This document shows, one piece after another, positions 1 to 10,438 of a stretch of DNA of 64,000 nucleotides. The notes below the pieces were generated by a model. The model did no database searches, was not told where the DNA came from, and saw nothing but the letters and a program-made list of their open reading frames with translations. This DNA is from Atriophallophorus winterbourni (Eukaryota; Platyhelminthes; Trematoda; Plagiorchiida; Microphallidae). The stretch spans positions 1 through 64,000 of the forward strand of contig JACCGJ010000614.1 of assembly GCA_013407085.1 (NCBI GenBank), written 5' to 3'. Every line of letters begins with the position of its first letter. Positions within the stretch are counted from its first letter, which is position 1. Made by a program: the position numbers and the translations under genes.

Positions 1-833
1 AAATTCCTTTTTCGGTCCAGCAAGATCAACGAACTGGAGAAATTTGTTTCCCACCCTACACCCATGTTCCTTATCAAGTTTTTTGTGTCATAATTTTCCG
101 GTGATATTGTTTGTTTGTTCTTTAAATTAAAAATAACATTTAAACTTAATGTTAAATCTGTGGGAGTTTTCTTTCCCGAACATTGTTCCTTTGTTTAACT
201 GCACTTGGGCTTCCGCACATTTTGATTTTTCCGTTACCCGTGTTTACCGTTATTGGAGAACGGTAATTTTTGTGCTCTCAACTGAGCTGTTTGACTTCCG
301 TTTATTGGACGCGTTGGGTTTGCATTGAAACCTGTATTCGATTACCGTTGAGTACAGCGTAAACTGACGTATTGTTCTGATTTGGGATCGATTCATAAAC
401 GCTCGTCACTCCCGGTTTAAGAATCTCGTGGCTTGTAGCAGGCAACTAGTTTCCGTGACAGAAACTATTCCCCAGTGACGATTTGGTCGCTTCAGTGTTA
501 CTGTTGTGTTTTGGTATACATCAATACCAAAGCCATACTGATTGTACTCCATGTTTATTTATTTTGCGCAATGCAATCAATGGAATTGTTAATCAAACAA
601 CGCTTCACCACTCATATTATACCAGTGATCTTGTAATCATCGTTAATGTATTTTGTTCAATTCATCGAAATAGTTAGAAAAACCTTAAAAACTCTTGTGA
701 TTTGGATTGTTTCAATAGCAAAGACCACTGAAATCGGTAGTATTGAAAGCGATTTATAGATCAGTGAATGGGCTTGCTACGCAGTGATTAAAAACGCTAA
801 ACTTGGTTTTAACATTCTGCGATTAGCAGTATA
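1..833. other. No gene recognised
   Basis: I see no exon, RNA gene or recognisable transposon here. The longest open frame (483-677) has no family resemblance and no convincing splice context. The stretch ends at the TA dinucleotide (832-833) where the pogo-like transposon begins. Confidence 0.5.
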
Positions 834-901
834 CAGTGAAACCCACCTACAACAAACTCGCTTACAACGAATTCCCGGTTTGAACGAACACACCATGATT
901 T

Positions 902-1299
902 TGTAGTGAACTTGCTTCCACTTCGTATTTTGTACATACAATTTTTGGCCTTGTATGATTATTCATTTTTTGGCCATGTACACTTCATCTGTATCAATGC
1001 ATGTACAATATACTTTTTGGCGGTCAATACAATTTCGAACTCGGACTCTGTCTTCTTCCGTGTTGCGAAGTCTGTGTGCGCCACTTTGTGCTGGAACTGT
1101 GATTAACGGAATCTCCAACATTTTAGCGCTTTCTGCACCTTGGATTCCATTTCCTGGATTTTCCTGTGTGGATTACTTCGCTATCGTTGGACGTTACGGA
1201 TCTTTATTTGGACATTTGCTCTCTTGGTCTTTCAGTGAGTTCTTTCCATTATTGCCATTTTGTGTGTAGTGCTAGACTTATATTTTTCGGTCCACTACA
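902..1299 (+). repeat. 5' LTR of the CsRn1-type element
   Basis: 398 bp, bounded by the 7-bp inverted repeat TGTAGTG...CACTACA. It matches 5383-5780 except for four one-base indels near 913, 972, 1063 and 1287. It should contain the promoter and the R region, but no start site can be fixed from sequence alone. Open frames inside it (955-1269) are incidental. Confidence 0.95.
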
Positions 1300-1301
1300 T
1301 A

Positions 1302-1318
1302 ATTGGTGAGCCTCGACA
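1302..1318 (+). other. Candidate tRNA primer-binding site
   Basis: Directly after the LTR the sequence reads ATTGGTGAGCCTCGAC. TGG complements a tRNA 3' CCA, and TGGTGA...CCTCGA resembles the tRNA-Trp primer site reported for the CsRn1 group, but with an additional G (TGGTGAGCC rather than TGGTGACC). The related element on the minus strand has TGGTGAGCCCCGA at the same place, so this form is shared by both copies. Confidence 0.6.
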
Positions 1319-1404
1319 AACTGCAATTTTTTTTGCATTCACGATATCTTCGTATTTGTCAATTTTTGGCTTATTTTTTTGGAAAACTCACTTAAAACCC
1401 CACC

Positions 1405-4400
1405 ATGAGCGATTTTTCCATAAGTAAAGTTTCCACAATCCAGCAATCACAACATATTCCATGCACATTACCGGCTTTAAACGTTTCTAATCTCCCTCTT
1501 TGGTTCGGCCAAATCGAAGCTATTTTTCGTATATATGGCATCACCGATGAATCTATTATGTATTCTCATGTGGTGACCATGCTCCCTCTCGACGTAGCTG
1601 AACAAGTCAGTGATCTTATTTATGCTATGCCTGAGATCAAGCCATACGAAAAGCTCAAATCCGCTCTAATAGACCGAATTGGTTTTTCTGAGCAAGAGAA
1701 GCTCAACGTCCTCTTTTCCAAAATGGCTCTTGGTGATAAAAAGCCATCTCAGCTTCTTCGCCAGATGAAAGAGCTACTTGGAGACAAAAGGATTGAGGAG
1801 AGCATTTTAACACAGTTGTGGTTTAAAAACCTCCCAACTGACATTTGCCAAGGGCTTGCTGGTTTGATTACTTACGTATCATTAGACGAACTAGCACAAG
1901 CGGCTGACAAAATGCTCGAAGCAAAAGAAGCCGACCAAATTACGGTTGATTCCGCACACATCGATTCGCCCTGCCCATGTTCGGAATTAAAAGAACAAGT
2001 CGCTGAACTGACTCTTGCGGCGAACTCTCTTTCGTCAAAATCTCCCAACCCACCTCGCTCAAAATCTAAATCTCGATCATCGAAAACCCCTGAGCGTGTA
2101 TGTTGGTACCACAAGAGATATGGGGATAAAGCCTCAAAATGCATCTCTCCGTGTTCAAAAACCATCAAATTCAAGGGTCAATCCGTTACGGCGACTACTG
2201 TTCCCAGCCCGCCGAACCCGAGTCGCCTATTCTATGTTACAGACAAATCGAGTGGTCTGCGCTTTCTAGTCGATACTGGCGCTGAAATTAGCGTCATACC
2301 TCCAACATCCAACACCTCCAAACCGTCGTCCTACACTCTTCAGGCGGCAAATGGCACTCGTATTAACACTTACGGCCAACGCCTGCTAACCCTCAACTTA
2401 GGACTAAGACGCAGTTTTCCCTGGGTGTTTCTCATCGCGGAGGTAAATTGCCCAATAATCGGCATCGACTTTCTGTCTCACTTCGGTCTCACTGTCGAAG
2501 TAAAACAGCGGAGATTAGTAGATACGAAAACCTCTTTACAGGTCTCAGGTATCACTACTAAAGCCATTTCCTCCGGCATCAAAGCTGTCTCCCCAGAACC
2601 TTCGACTTTTAGTGCTATTCTGCATGAATTTCCATCCGTCATGCAGCCCCCACGACCGACAGACAAAGTGACCCACTCCGTGAAGCATCACATTGTCACT
2701 AGCGGACCACCAGTCTCCTTCAGACCTAGGCGACTTCACCCGTCGAAACTCAAGATCGCAAGAGCCGAGTTTGAGCACATGCTAGAGCTCGGGATCATCC
2801 GTCCCTCTTCCAGCTCCTGGTCGTCACCACTTCATATGGTCCCCAAGAAGACCTCAGACGACTGGAGGCCATGTGGCGACTATCGTGCTCTCAACAACCG
2901 AACGGTCCCCGACAGATATCCGGTGCCACACATCCACGATTTCTCTTTGAATCTTTGTGCCACGACGATACTTACTAAACTTGATCTCGTCCGTGCTTAT
3001 TATCACATCCCGGTAGCCGAGGAAGACATACCCAAAACGGCAGTCACGACTCCTTTCGGCTTATACGAATTCACTCGGATGCCCTTTGGCCTGAGAAACG
3101 CTGCACAAACCTTCCAACGTTTCATCGACGAAGTCTTGCGAGGCTTGCCGTTCGCCTACGCATACATCGACGACGTCTTGATCGCCAGCAACTCTCCAGA
3201 GGAGCATGTTGAGCACATCCGTCTCGTTTTAGAGCGTTTCGTTAACTACGGGATAAAGATCAACCCAAGTAAATGCATTTTCGGCACAGATTCACTGGAC
3301 TTCCTCGGTCATCGCCTTACTCGATCTGGTATCACACCTCTTCCCGAGAAATGCCAGGCGATTTCCGACTTTCCTGTCCCCACAACAGTAACGCAGTTGC
3401 GCCGCTTTATCGGCATGATCAACTTTTACCGTCGCTTTATTCCAAACTGCGCAAAGATCATTGCACCGCTGACCGATCTGCTCGACTCCAAATCAAAATC
3501 TCTTCAGCTTTCGCCTGAGGCACTTGAAGCTTTTGCCGCATCCAAAAAAGCTCTTTGCAGTGCCACAGAACTCTCATTCATTGATCCGGAACCCACCTTT
3601 CCTTTGTCATTGACGACCGATGCCTCCAATTCGGCTGTGGGAGCTGTTTTACAACAACACCACAAGAACACAGTCCGTCCACTGGCATTTTTCTCGCAAA
3701 AGCTTAATCCGGCACAAACTCGCTACAGCACATTCGGCCGTGAATTACTTGCGATATATTTGGCCATACGGCATTTCCGTCATTTACTGGAAGGTCGTGA
3801 CTTCATTATCTTCACGGATCACAAACCATTAACTTTTGCTCTGCAGTCTAAACTCGATCGTCATTCTCCACGCGAGATTCGCCACTTAGATTACATCTCT
3901 CAGTTCTCTACCGATATTCGTTACGTCAAAGGAGATGCTAACTTGGTTGCTGATGCTTTATCAAGACCTGACATTTCCGTTTTGTCTGCAGGCACACCAT
4001 TTGATCTCTCCCTTTTGACTAACCATCAAGCCGAGATTGATAAAACCGAACTCGCGAAGTGTCGATCCCTGGATTTGCAGCAAATTCAGTTACCAAACGC
4101 CGATGCCTCGTTGATGTGCGATATCTCGACAGGGAAACCTAGACCTTTTGTCCCTCCTTCTCTGCGACGTGCCATTTTCGATCATTTTCATTCGATGTCT
4201 CATCCTGGAAAACGCGCCACCGTGAGGCTAATCGCAGATCGTTTTGTTTGGCCGTCCATGAATAAGGATATACGAAATTGGGTCCAGCATTGCATTCCTT
4301 GTCAAAAGAACAAGATATCTCGACATACCTTCACACCTTACGTTCCATTTAGGCATCCCAACTGTCGATTCTCTCATGTGCATCTTGATCTCGTCGGTCC

Positions 4401-5322
4401 TATGCCATCATCGAACGGATACTCATTCATCCTAACGGCGATTGATCGCTTTACTCGATGGCCGATTGCTGTTCCGATCAAAGACACATGTTCAGAGACT
4501 GTAGCACGCGCCTTCGTCGAACATTGGATTGCCAATTTTGGCACACCATCTGTCATCACAACCGACCGTGGCGCTCAGTTTCAATCGACTCTGTTCCGAG
4601 ATTTGACGCGACTCCTTGGCTGTCAGCACATACGAACCACCGCCTACCACCCTAACTCGAACGGATTGGTTGAACGCTTCCATCGGCAGCTTAAAGCCTC
4701 TTTAGCTTGCCAACCCGATCCTAATAAATGGACTGAGAATTTACCACTTGTTCTTCTTGGAATACGTTCCGCTATCAAAGAAGACATGCAGTGCTCAGCC
4801 GCAGAGTTAGTTTTTGGTACCACCTTGTGTCTTCCCGGTGAACTCGTTGTGCCCTGCCAGTCACTACCTCCGGCGTCAGATTACATTTCTCGCTTACGCA
4901 CGTTCATGTCCAAGTTGGACTTCACGCCTCCTCGTCAGCGCATTATCCCCCAACAGAAATCACCTCATCTTGATACGTGTGATTTTGTTTTTGTGCGACG
5001 CGACTCTGTTTGTAAACCTCTTCAGTCATCCTATCACGGACCTCACAGAGTTATCGAGCGTAAACCCAAGTTCTTCGTTTTGGATATGAATGGTCGACGT
5101 GACACAGTTTCTATTGACCGCTTAAAACCCGCTTTTGTCGAGCTTAAGCCGCAATCTCCGCCAAGCATCACTACTCCTCACGCACAACCGCCTGATAATC
5201 CTCATGCGCCAACCTCCACCCATGTTCATCCTAATTCCCCGGTCCCTCCTACCCCCGTTCAAACCCGAACCGGTAGACATGTGCACTGGCCCAAACGCCT
5301 TGCTGACTACGTGACCTTATGA
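1405..5322 (+). CDS. Gag-Pol polyprotein (1305 aa) of the CsRn1-type retrotransposon
   Basis: A single frame encodes Gag, protease, reverse transcriptase, RNase H and integrase in Ty3/gypsy order. Gag occupies roughly residues 1-260 and ends in a zinc motif C233-x2-H236-x9-C246-x3-C250, the CHCC form typical of CsRn1 elements rather than the usual CCHC. The protease site is D290-T-G in [14 protein letters not shown]. Reverse transcriptase carries YIDD at 587-590. RNase H has an aspartate at 739 (TTDAS) and the motif FTDHKPL. Integrase has an HHCC zinc region followed by D995, D1054 and E1090, a perfect D,D(35)E spacing. The tail is Pro-rich. I chose the start at 1405 because ATG follows CCACC, lies about 100 bp after the LTR and gives a Gag start alignable with the minus-strand relative at 19,856. 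No stop or frameshift is present, so the copy could be active. Gag and Pol are fused without an evident frameshift signal. Confidence 0.95.
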   Translation: MSDFSISKVSTIQQSQHIPCTLPALNVSNLPLWFGQIEAIFRIYGITDESIMYSHVVTMLPLDVAEQVSDLIYAMPEIKPYEKLKSALIDRIGFSEQEKLNVLFSKMALGDKKPSQLLRQMKELLGDKRIEESILTQLWFKNLPTDICQGLAGLITYVSLDELAQAADKMLEAKEADQITVDSAHIDSPCPCSELKEQVAELTLAANSLSSKSPNPPRSKSKSRSSKTPERVCWYHKRYGDKASKCISPCSKTIKFKGQSVTATTVPSPPNPSRLFYVTDKSSGLRFLVDTGAEISVIPPTSNTSKPSSYTLQAANGTRINTYGQRLLTLNLGLRRSFPWVFLIAEVNCPIIGIDFLSHFGLTVEVKQRRLVDTKTSLQVSGITTKAISSGIKAVSPEPSTFSAILHEFPSVMQPPRPTDKVTHSVKHHIVTSGPPVSFRPRRLHPSKLKIARAEFEHMLELGIIRPSSSSWSSPLHMVPKKTSDDWRPCGDYRALNNRTVPDRYPVPHIHDFSLNLCATTILTKLDLVRAYYHIPVAEEDIPKTAVTTPFGLYEFTRMPFGLRNAAQTFQRFIDEVLRGLPFAYAYIDDVLIASNSPEEHVEHIRLVLERFVNYGIKINPSKCIFGTDSLDFLGHRLTRSGITPLPEKCQAISDFPVPTTVTQLRRFIGMINFYRRFIPNCAKIIAPLTDLLDSKSKSLQLSPEALEAFAASKKALCSATELSFIDPEPTFPLSLTTDASNSAVGAVLQQHHKNTVRPLAFFSQKLNPAQTRYSTFGRELLAIYLAIRHFRHLLEGRDFIIFTDHKPLTFALQSKLDRHSPREIRHLDYISQFSTDIRYVKGDANLVADALSRPDISVLSAGTPFDLSLLTNHQAEIDKTELAKCRSLDLQQIQLPNADASLMCDISTGKPRPFVPPSLRRAIFDHFHSMSHPGKRATVRLIADRFVWPSMNKDIRNWVQHCIPCQKNKISRHTFTPYVPFRHPNCRFSHVHLDLVGPMPSSNGYSFILTAIDRFTRWPIAVPIKDTCSETVARAFVEHWIANFGTPSVITTDRGAQFQSTLFRDLTRLLGCQHIRTTAYHPNSNGLVERFHRQLKASLACQPDPNKWTENLPLVLLGIRSAIKEDMQCSAAELVFGTTLCLPGELVVPCQSLPPASDYISRLRTFMSKLDFTPPRQRIIPQQKSPHLDTCDFVFVRRDSVCKPLQSSYHGPHRVIERKPKFFVLDMNGRRDTVSIDRLKPAFVELKPQSPPSITTPHAQPPDNPHAPTSTHVHPNSPVPPTPVQTRTGRHVHWPKRLADYVTL

Positions 5323-5370
5323 ACATTTCGAGCGTATGTTATCCTTACTTTAAGCATAACTAACGCTCTG

Positions 5371-5382
5371 GTGGGGGAGTAT
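5371..5382 (+). other. Polypurine tract
   Basis: GTGGGGGAGTAT lies immediately upstream of the 3' LTR. This is the expected position and composition of the plus-strand DNA primer in LTR retrotransposons. Confidence 0.8.
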
Positions 5383-5780
5383 TGTAGTGAACTGCTTCCA
5401 CTTCGTATTTTGTACATACAATTTTTGGCCTTGTATGATTATTCATTTTTTTGGCCATGTACACTTCATCTGTATCAATGCATGTACAATATACTTTTTG
5501 GCGGTCAATACAATTTCGAACTCGGACTCTGTCTTCTTCCGTGGTTGCGAAGTCTGTGTGCGCCACTTTGTGCTGGAACTGTGATTAACGGAATCTCCAA
5601 CATTTTAGCGCTTTCTGCACCTTGGATTCCATTTCCTGGATTTTCCTGTGTGGATTACTTCGCTATCGTTGGACGTTACGGATCTTTATTTGGACATTTG
5701 CTCTCTTGGTCTTTCAGTGAGTTCTTTCCATTATTGCCATTTTGTGTGTAGTGCTAGACTTATATTTTCGGTCCACTACA
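5383..5780 (+). repeat. 3' LTR of the CsRn1-type element
   Basis: 398 bp, TGTAGTG...CACTACA, near-identical to the 5' LTR. The open frame at 5371-5751 belongs to the LTR and is not a gene. The right end abuts the second part of the pogo-like transposon. Confidence 0.95.
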
Positions 5781-6157
5781 ATCTCCAAATAAATTCCTTC
5801 TTTGTAAGCCTATTTAAAACATGCGTACAACGAATCTGTTCGTTACGAATCTCGCCTATTACGAACACTGTACACGTTCCCGACAGCTATGTTTGTTCAA
5901 TAAAGTTCATGCATACAACGAACTCGCTTTGTCTTAACTTTAACCCACAACGCTCCGTCAAGGGTGGCCTGCAGTGCGCTAAGAATAGAACTGATACACA
6001 GCTTGGCGAGACACAGGCAGCCTAGCCTACAGTGTGCTAACTGACTCGCACGCACGCACAAGAAAATCACGTGAATTCTGTGTCATTGGTAATCACAGAC
6101 TCTTGACAAATTGCAATCACTCGGGCAGACACTTCATTCTCTTCTTACAGTTACACG

Positions 6158-6355
6158 ATGGCTGACAGACAACAAAAACGAGATCAGTTTAGCCTAGAGA
6201 AAAAAAGGGAAATTTTAGCTGAAGTGGAGAATGGCCAAATGACAAAATCTAAAATTGCTAAAAAAAAATATGGCATAGCAAAATCAACGCTGTCCACCTT
6301 CCTGCAGCAGAAGAAGCAACTCTCTGAAACATTCATGCCATTCGATTTAGAATAA
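6158..6355 (+). pseudogene. Transposase N-terminal helix-turn-helix remnant (pogo/Tigger type)
   Basis: The 65-codon frame has the CENP-B/pogo N-terminal DNA-binding pattern: a basic start, FSLEKKREILAEVENGQ, then SKIAKKKYGIAKSTLSTFLQ, corresponding to helix, turn and recognition helix. Intact transposases of this family continue for some 400 or more residues with a second DNA-binding region and a DDD/DDE catalytic domain, all absent here. The frame stops soon after the domain, and the element's right terminus follows 250 bp later. In family members the domain binds the transposon ends. Here it is probably a relic within a deletion derivative; expression cannot be judged. I took ATG 6158 because the frame from it starts directly with the conserved basic segment. 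Confidence 0.75.
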
Positions 6356-7229
6356 ATTTACTATTATTAACATGAACTTGTAATTAATGTTGTGATCCGT
6401 GTGCTGTGGCATAATCTATTCATCAAATGGATTTCACGCATGTAGAAACACAAAGGTAAGACATTCTTCACCACATTATTGTTTACACGTGTACAGAAAA
6501 ACGGCGCCAAAATCCCATGTCTGACAATGCGTTTACTTGCAACGAACTCCGCTTATAACGAACATTTTACTCTCTCCCCAGCGATTCGTTGTACCCGGGT
6601 TCCACTGTATTTACATTCAAACATCCCAAATTAAAAACCTGTGCTTACATTTATGGTCTCCATATTTACTTTCCCCCTGACTGCGTAGTGTCGGTGAAAC
6701 GTCGTAGAGCAGTGTTGAAAACGTTTAGGGATATTATGATGATTTTGTGTGTGGAGTGATTTGCTCATTAGCACTTGGTGTGTGTTCAAGTAAACCACTG
6801 AAGTCTATGTTGATGAAGATCGCGAATGATTTCTGCATTTGGGTCCATAGCTGCCGAAAATTGTTATATTGCTATGTACTGCTGGCCCATCTGTAGGTGA
6901 GCGAGAAACACTACCTTAACTGAACTCGTCTATTGACTCTATGGATCAATATCACAAAGTACTTAGAGTGAACGACAATTCTATTAAGAACACACGATCG
7001 ATATTGCTTGATGCTAGATCGATTCTGCATTCGCTGACTATATATTGAATATTTCTACTAGCAGGCATTAAAATACATGAAAACTCATCAATATGAAATT
7101 ACAGTTCAAACCTAATTAAAATGATTGTTTGTTGACCACAACATAAGCTGCTGTCTCCTTCACGATGGATCGTGCAGACAAAGCTACTCAAATGTGCCAG
7201 TCTGGAGAAAGATCCATGAAAGCTTAGTT

Positions 7230-7345
7230 GTAAATGAACATCGTGGTTAGTTGTACGAACGCTATGTAACAGTGGCATTCAAGTATAACTTTGTTCACCA
7301 CCTATCCACGGTTTCAAGGCTCACCGAACCTAATATTATTGTTTC
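7230..7345 (+). repeat. Degenerate copy of the palindrome-bearing dispersed repeat
   Basis: The stretch matches, with many differences, one arm and flank of the repeat at 23,340-23,513 read on the minus strand: GAACATCGTGGTT, then a version of AACAGTGGCATACAAG, then TTTCAAGGCTCACCGAACCT. It indicates an older insertion of the same family. Confidence 0.6.
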
Positions 7346-7740
7346 ATTTAAAGTGGGGCCTTCAAATCGGCCGTGCATATAATTAATTTCTCCGCAGGTT
7401 TTTTCAACAATTTTCGTTAAATGTCAACGCTAGCTGTGGGCAAAATCCATCATTTTTTCATATCAACTAAGGTCAATTTTCGACGCGCAAGTTTGAACGA
7501 ATTACGAGATACCGGGAATTGTTGTGACACTTTTGTCTCAAAACGTTTGGTTACACCATTTGTTATTAAGCTGGATCACATGTGGAAATCATCAATCAAG
7601 ACGGAAAGGAAACATCGTTCAGTAGACAAATTGATATCGGGACCTGTCGGTCAATTTGTTTTAAATTATTTGGTGAAATTTTTGTAACTGCTGAAAATTC
7701 GTTTATATGAATAAAGCCAATTTCTTCTTTTTCTTTCTAT

Positions 7741-7780
7741 CTGCTGACGGCAAACAGCCAGAAACCGGTAGTGGATTGTA
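7741..7780 (+). repeat. Copy of a conserved CTGATGA...GAAACC motif
   Basis: Reads CTGCTGACGGCAAACAGCC then AGAAACCGGTAGTGG. It is related to motifs at 21,004-21,042, 23,301-23,350 (minus), 39,263-39,301 and 39,719-39,762 (minus). GGC-AAACA-GCC can form a 3-bp stem. In this copy the CTGATGA box is mutated to CTGCTGA. Confidence 0.55.
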
Positions 7781-9086
7781 AATTCGGCGTATGTTGGTAT
7801 ACATTATCCTTACTTAGTCAGTCGTCTCCCACGGCTGCTTTTGTGCTGTTCACGAGGATCAGTTAGACAGCATATGATTCGGATTCACGTGATTTGAGCC
7901 AACATCGACTTGATGTCACGCTTATTGCTTGCTTGATGACTAGCTTACGTATTCACCTACTTCAGCCTATATCTCACAGTTGGGCATACGAGGTCAACAA
8001 TGTTTCCTTACTCGTTTCCCTCTTTTTCTGAGTTCAACGGATAATCTTATTCCAGTCACCTGAGCTTTTGGCCTTTCTTGGTCATCCTTACCTCAATTTA
8101 CTTATGGATGGGTTCTCATTGAGATTCGCCGCAATATTCCAATGTAAGCATTCTCAGAGAAACTGGTTCTACCGATGAGCTTACACGAACATGTTTAAAC
8201 AATAGAACAAAATAGGTCCACGCAGACAGATATACTCATGTTTGCGGGTACACTTTTTATATAGAGTCTGCTAATCCCAACATAAGGTTTTTCTAAGCCC
8301 TAAGTGCATGCTTTTGCATAAAATGATTTCAGTCAACATTTGTGTGACAAAAAATTCAAATTCAATCGCGAAACACAATCGTTGTATGCTAGATCAAGAA
8401 TGTATTAAGAGTAAACTTTTTGAAACTTCACAGTCAAAACTTTAAGCCTATTTCCCTCTATAATTTTTTTGCTTTTGAACAAAGACGCTGCTTCTGGAGT
8501 AGTCCATTTGCGTTTAAAAATATCACAACAGGAAGCAGTACTAGCAAATTCATGTTGATATTCAGGCACGGATTGTTATATGACAAATTGAAGGATTTGA
8601 CTTTAAAATTTGAATTTTGAAATCAGTGCACCCTCAATACCACATGTAAAAATCTCTTTTTAGGCACAATTTGTGATAATTTGAAATAGATCGAATGTTT
8701 TTCTCATATCAACAATGTTAACCTTATTTTCGGGCGTTCTATAAATTCCATTCAGTTGGATCTGTAATCTAGAATCGATCTGCATGCTGGCAATAGTACG
8801 TTTAAGATACAAACTTTCTATACATTCTTACTGAACAAAAACCAGGACTAACTTCTTGGTGTTCACACTCATCAGACATAGGAACGCTTTACTTCATAAA
8901 GTTACAACGTCGTACGAAAATGCACTTCAAAGCAATTGAGGTTTATTTTCCATCACAGATTACCTTAGTTGATCTCGTGATTAATCAATGCAAAGCCATG
9001 ACCAAAACAGGAAGAATTGGAATAGTATCACTTTTTTCACGCTCTTCACTAACCTGTGACTAGGATTCGAGTTTTGTTTTTTACAG

Positions 9087-9317
9087 ACGATGGAGATATT
9101 TGCAGTGTCTCGTCAATCAACAACGAGAACCTCAGCTTCCCAATCGAACGGGTCGGAAAATCCAGTGTTGATCCAACGGTAGCCAGTGCCCGTGCGCATT
9201 CCGCCACACTAGGTCCTCGACGTGCGACAAGATTCGGATCGACGGGCCGCCAGAACAGTAATCTCGTTGTTTCAGTTAGTCCAGACAGGATCAGCAGTGC
9301 CGTAACAAGCCGTTGGA
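9087..9317 (+). CDS. Internal exon of an unidentified host gene
   Basis: The 231-bp segment is bounded by a strong acceptor (GTTTTGTTTTTTACAG before 9087) and a consensus donor (GTGAGT at 9318). It stays open across both boundaries. The exon is symmetric: it starts at codon position 2 and ends after the first base of a codon, so it adds exactly 77 codons. The encoded segment starts DDGDICSVSSINNENLSF and is rich in Ser, Arg and Thr, with blocks such as GPRRATRFGSTGRQNSN. I see no catalytic motif, zinc ligand, signal peptide or membrane segment. It looks like a disordered region of a larger protein. Base composition is richer in GC than its surroundings. No partner exon was found within 2 kb on either side, so the parent gene probably extends beyond the window or across long introns. 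A retrotransposon origin is not suggested by any motif. Confidence 0.5.
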
Positions 9318-10198
9318 GTGAGTTATTACTGAGTTTTATTTACACTAAGAACATCACCAGGTGCTTTTTATACAATAGGCCTGGAGATGCTATTCCAAGA
9401 AGATCGCTTGATCAGTATACCTTAGATACTGTATTATCACGAAGAAGAACACCGGTTGATGTCGATCATGGATGTGCATCACAGACGCATTACCGTTTCA
9501 TGATGTACAGCGTTTCAAATCACTAAGCACTCTAATTCGAGAGGAACAATCCCTCATACAGCTCTCTCAAAGATAGCCAATACTCAAGCGATCGGCGACA
9601 GTTGCACACTGATGGGACGGTGTGTTCTACGTTTATCGTGTAATAGCACTACCTGCTGCAATAATGCGGTTTTATGACGAACTGTAATTTGAGTAGGCAT
9701 TTAGTTCTATCAAATTTTATAAGAGAAGTAAGTCTCAACCATGTTCCTGAATAATGGAAGTAGGAACCTGATTGCTTAAATAAGTTAATGTAGCTACTTT
9801 GTTACGCATACACTGCGCATTAGTGTATAAACAGTTATTACCTGAGAGTCGAACATTTGCGGCTCTTTGAACTGATTGAGTTTTCAGTTTCTTTGCACGG
9901 CAATGCATCGGCTTGTGCTTCTGTGATTTATTGAGCTTGTTCTAACGTTACTAGAGCTATTTTTCCCTGTAGTAACCAAGTACGTCCGAAGAAGTCTGTC
10001 ATTGCACTTGTTTGAAAAATGAGTTCCAACGAAGGTTCTCCATCTCCTTTGTAATTTGATGACCAATGTATCCCGAACCTATTCACAACAACACACTTGC
10101 GCGATGCTATCTTCTTTGTTATGTAAAGCCTTTGTTTGTAGTTTTGTTGTTGTTGTTTAACAGCCACCATCGTATTGGTAACCTCTAAAACGCTCAGA
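9318..10198. other. No feature recognised
   Basis: Probably intronic or intergenic. The minus-strand frames here (9884-10203) lack family resemblance and splice support. Confidence 0.4.
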
Positions 10199-10220
10199 TT
10201 CAATTCAATTCAATTCAATG
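10199..10220 (-). repeat. 3' microsatellite tail of the LINE
   Basis: About four units of ATTCA on the plus strand (TGAAT on the minus strand) lie about 220 bp beyond the last stop of the LINE, in the place where CR1-type elements end in short tandem repeats. Confidence 0.6.
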
Positions 10221-10438
10221 GTGTAAAAGCATAGAGCTTCACAACAACCACAGAATAACATGGGAATTACAAATAACATAGGCAGTGAAAACGGGATTTG
10301 TTTGGTTACTTTGCAGTTCAGGAATCAGGTGAAAATCCATAAGGCAGAAACTGTTTTCAATCGGTTGGGTGGCACATTTAAATCCATGGGGTACAGATGT
10401 GCAGTTTACTTCGATGCATGGGTTAAAGTTCGAAACTG

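Larger units (their letters stand above)
902..5780 (+). mobile_element. CsRn1-type Ty3/gypsy LTR retrotransposon, apparently intact
   Basis: A complete element of 4879 bp: 398-bp LTRs (902-1299 and 5383-5780) that start TGTAGTG and end CACTACA, a candidate primer-binding site after the left LTR, one uninterrupted Gag-Pol frame (1405-5322) and a G-rich polypurine tract just before the right LTR. The LTRs differ only by four single-base indels and no substitution that I can find, so insertion was recent. The flanking tetranucleotides (ATTT before, ATCT after) differ at one base, so the target duplication is imperfect. The host sequence is the pogo-like transposon. Confidence 0.95.
834..6607 (+). 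mobile_element. Degenerate pogo/Tigger-like DNA transposon, split by an LTR element
   Basis: Both ends read CAGTG(A/G)AACCC inward and are flanked by TA (832-833 and 6608-6609), the target duplication of the Tc1/mariner superfamily. Further inward both sides carry variants of TACAACGAA / TATAACGAA, typical of pogo/Tigger termini. The transposon's own sequence is only about 0.9 kb: 834-901 plus 5781-6607. The remainder is the inserted retrotransposon at 902-5780. A short helix-turn-helix frame at 6158-6355 is all that remains of a transposase, so this is a non-autonomous deletion derivative. Extra copies of the end motif near 5821-5930 suggest internal repeats. Confidence 0.8.
6610..9086. other. 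Mostly unassigned, with two repeat scraps
   Basis: Apart from the repeat pieces at 7230-7345 and 7741-7780, I recognise nothing. Open frames such as 7421-7687 and 8420-8620 are AT-rich and match no family. If the exon at 9087 is real, this is probably intron or upstream DNA of that gene. Confidence 0.4.

Noticed and set aside
955..1269. A 104-codon frame repeated at 5371-5751 (126 codons)
   Set aside because: It lies wholly in the LTRs of the CsRn1-type element; it is repeated because LTRs are repeated, and matches no protein family I know.
7421..7687. 88-codon open frame
   Set aside because: No family likeness, AT-rich, no clear splice or promoter context; consistent with chance.
9884..10203. 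Two overlapping minus-strand frames
   Set aside because: Overlapping in different phases, no recognisable domain, no splice signals.
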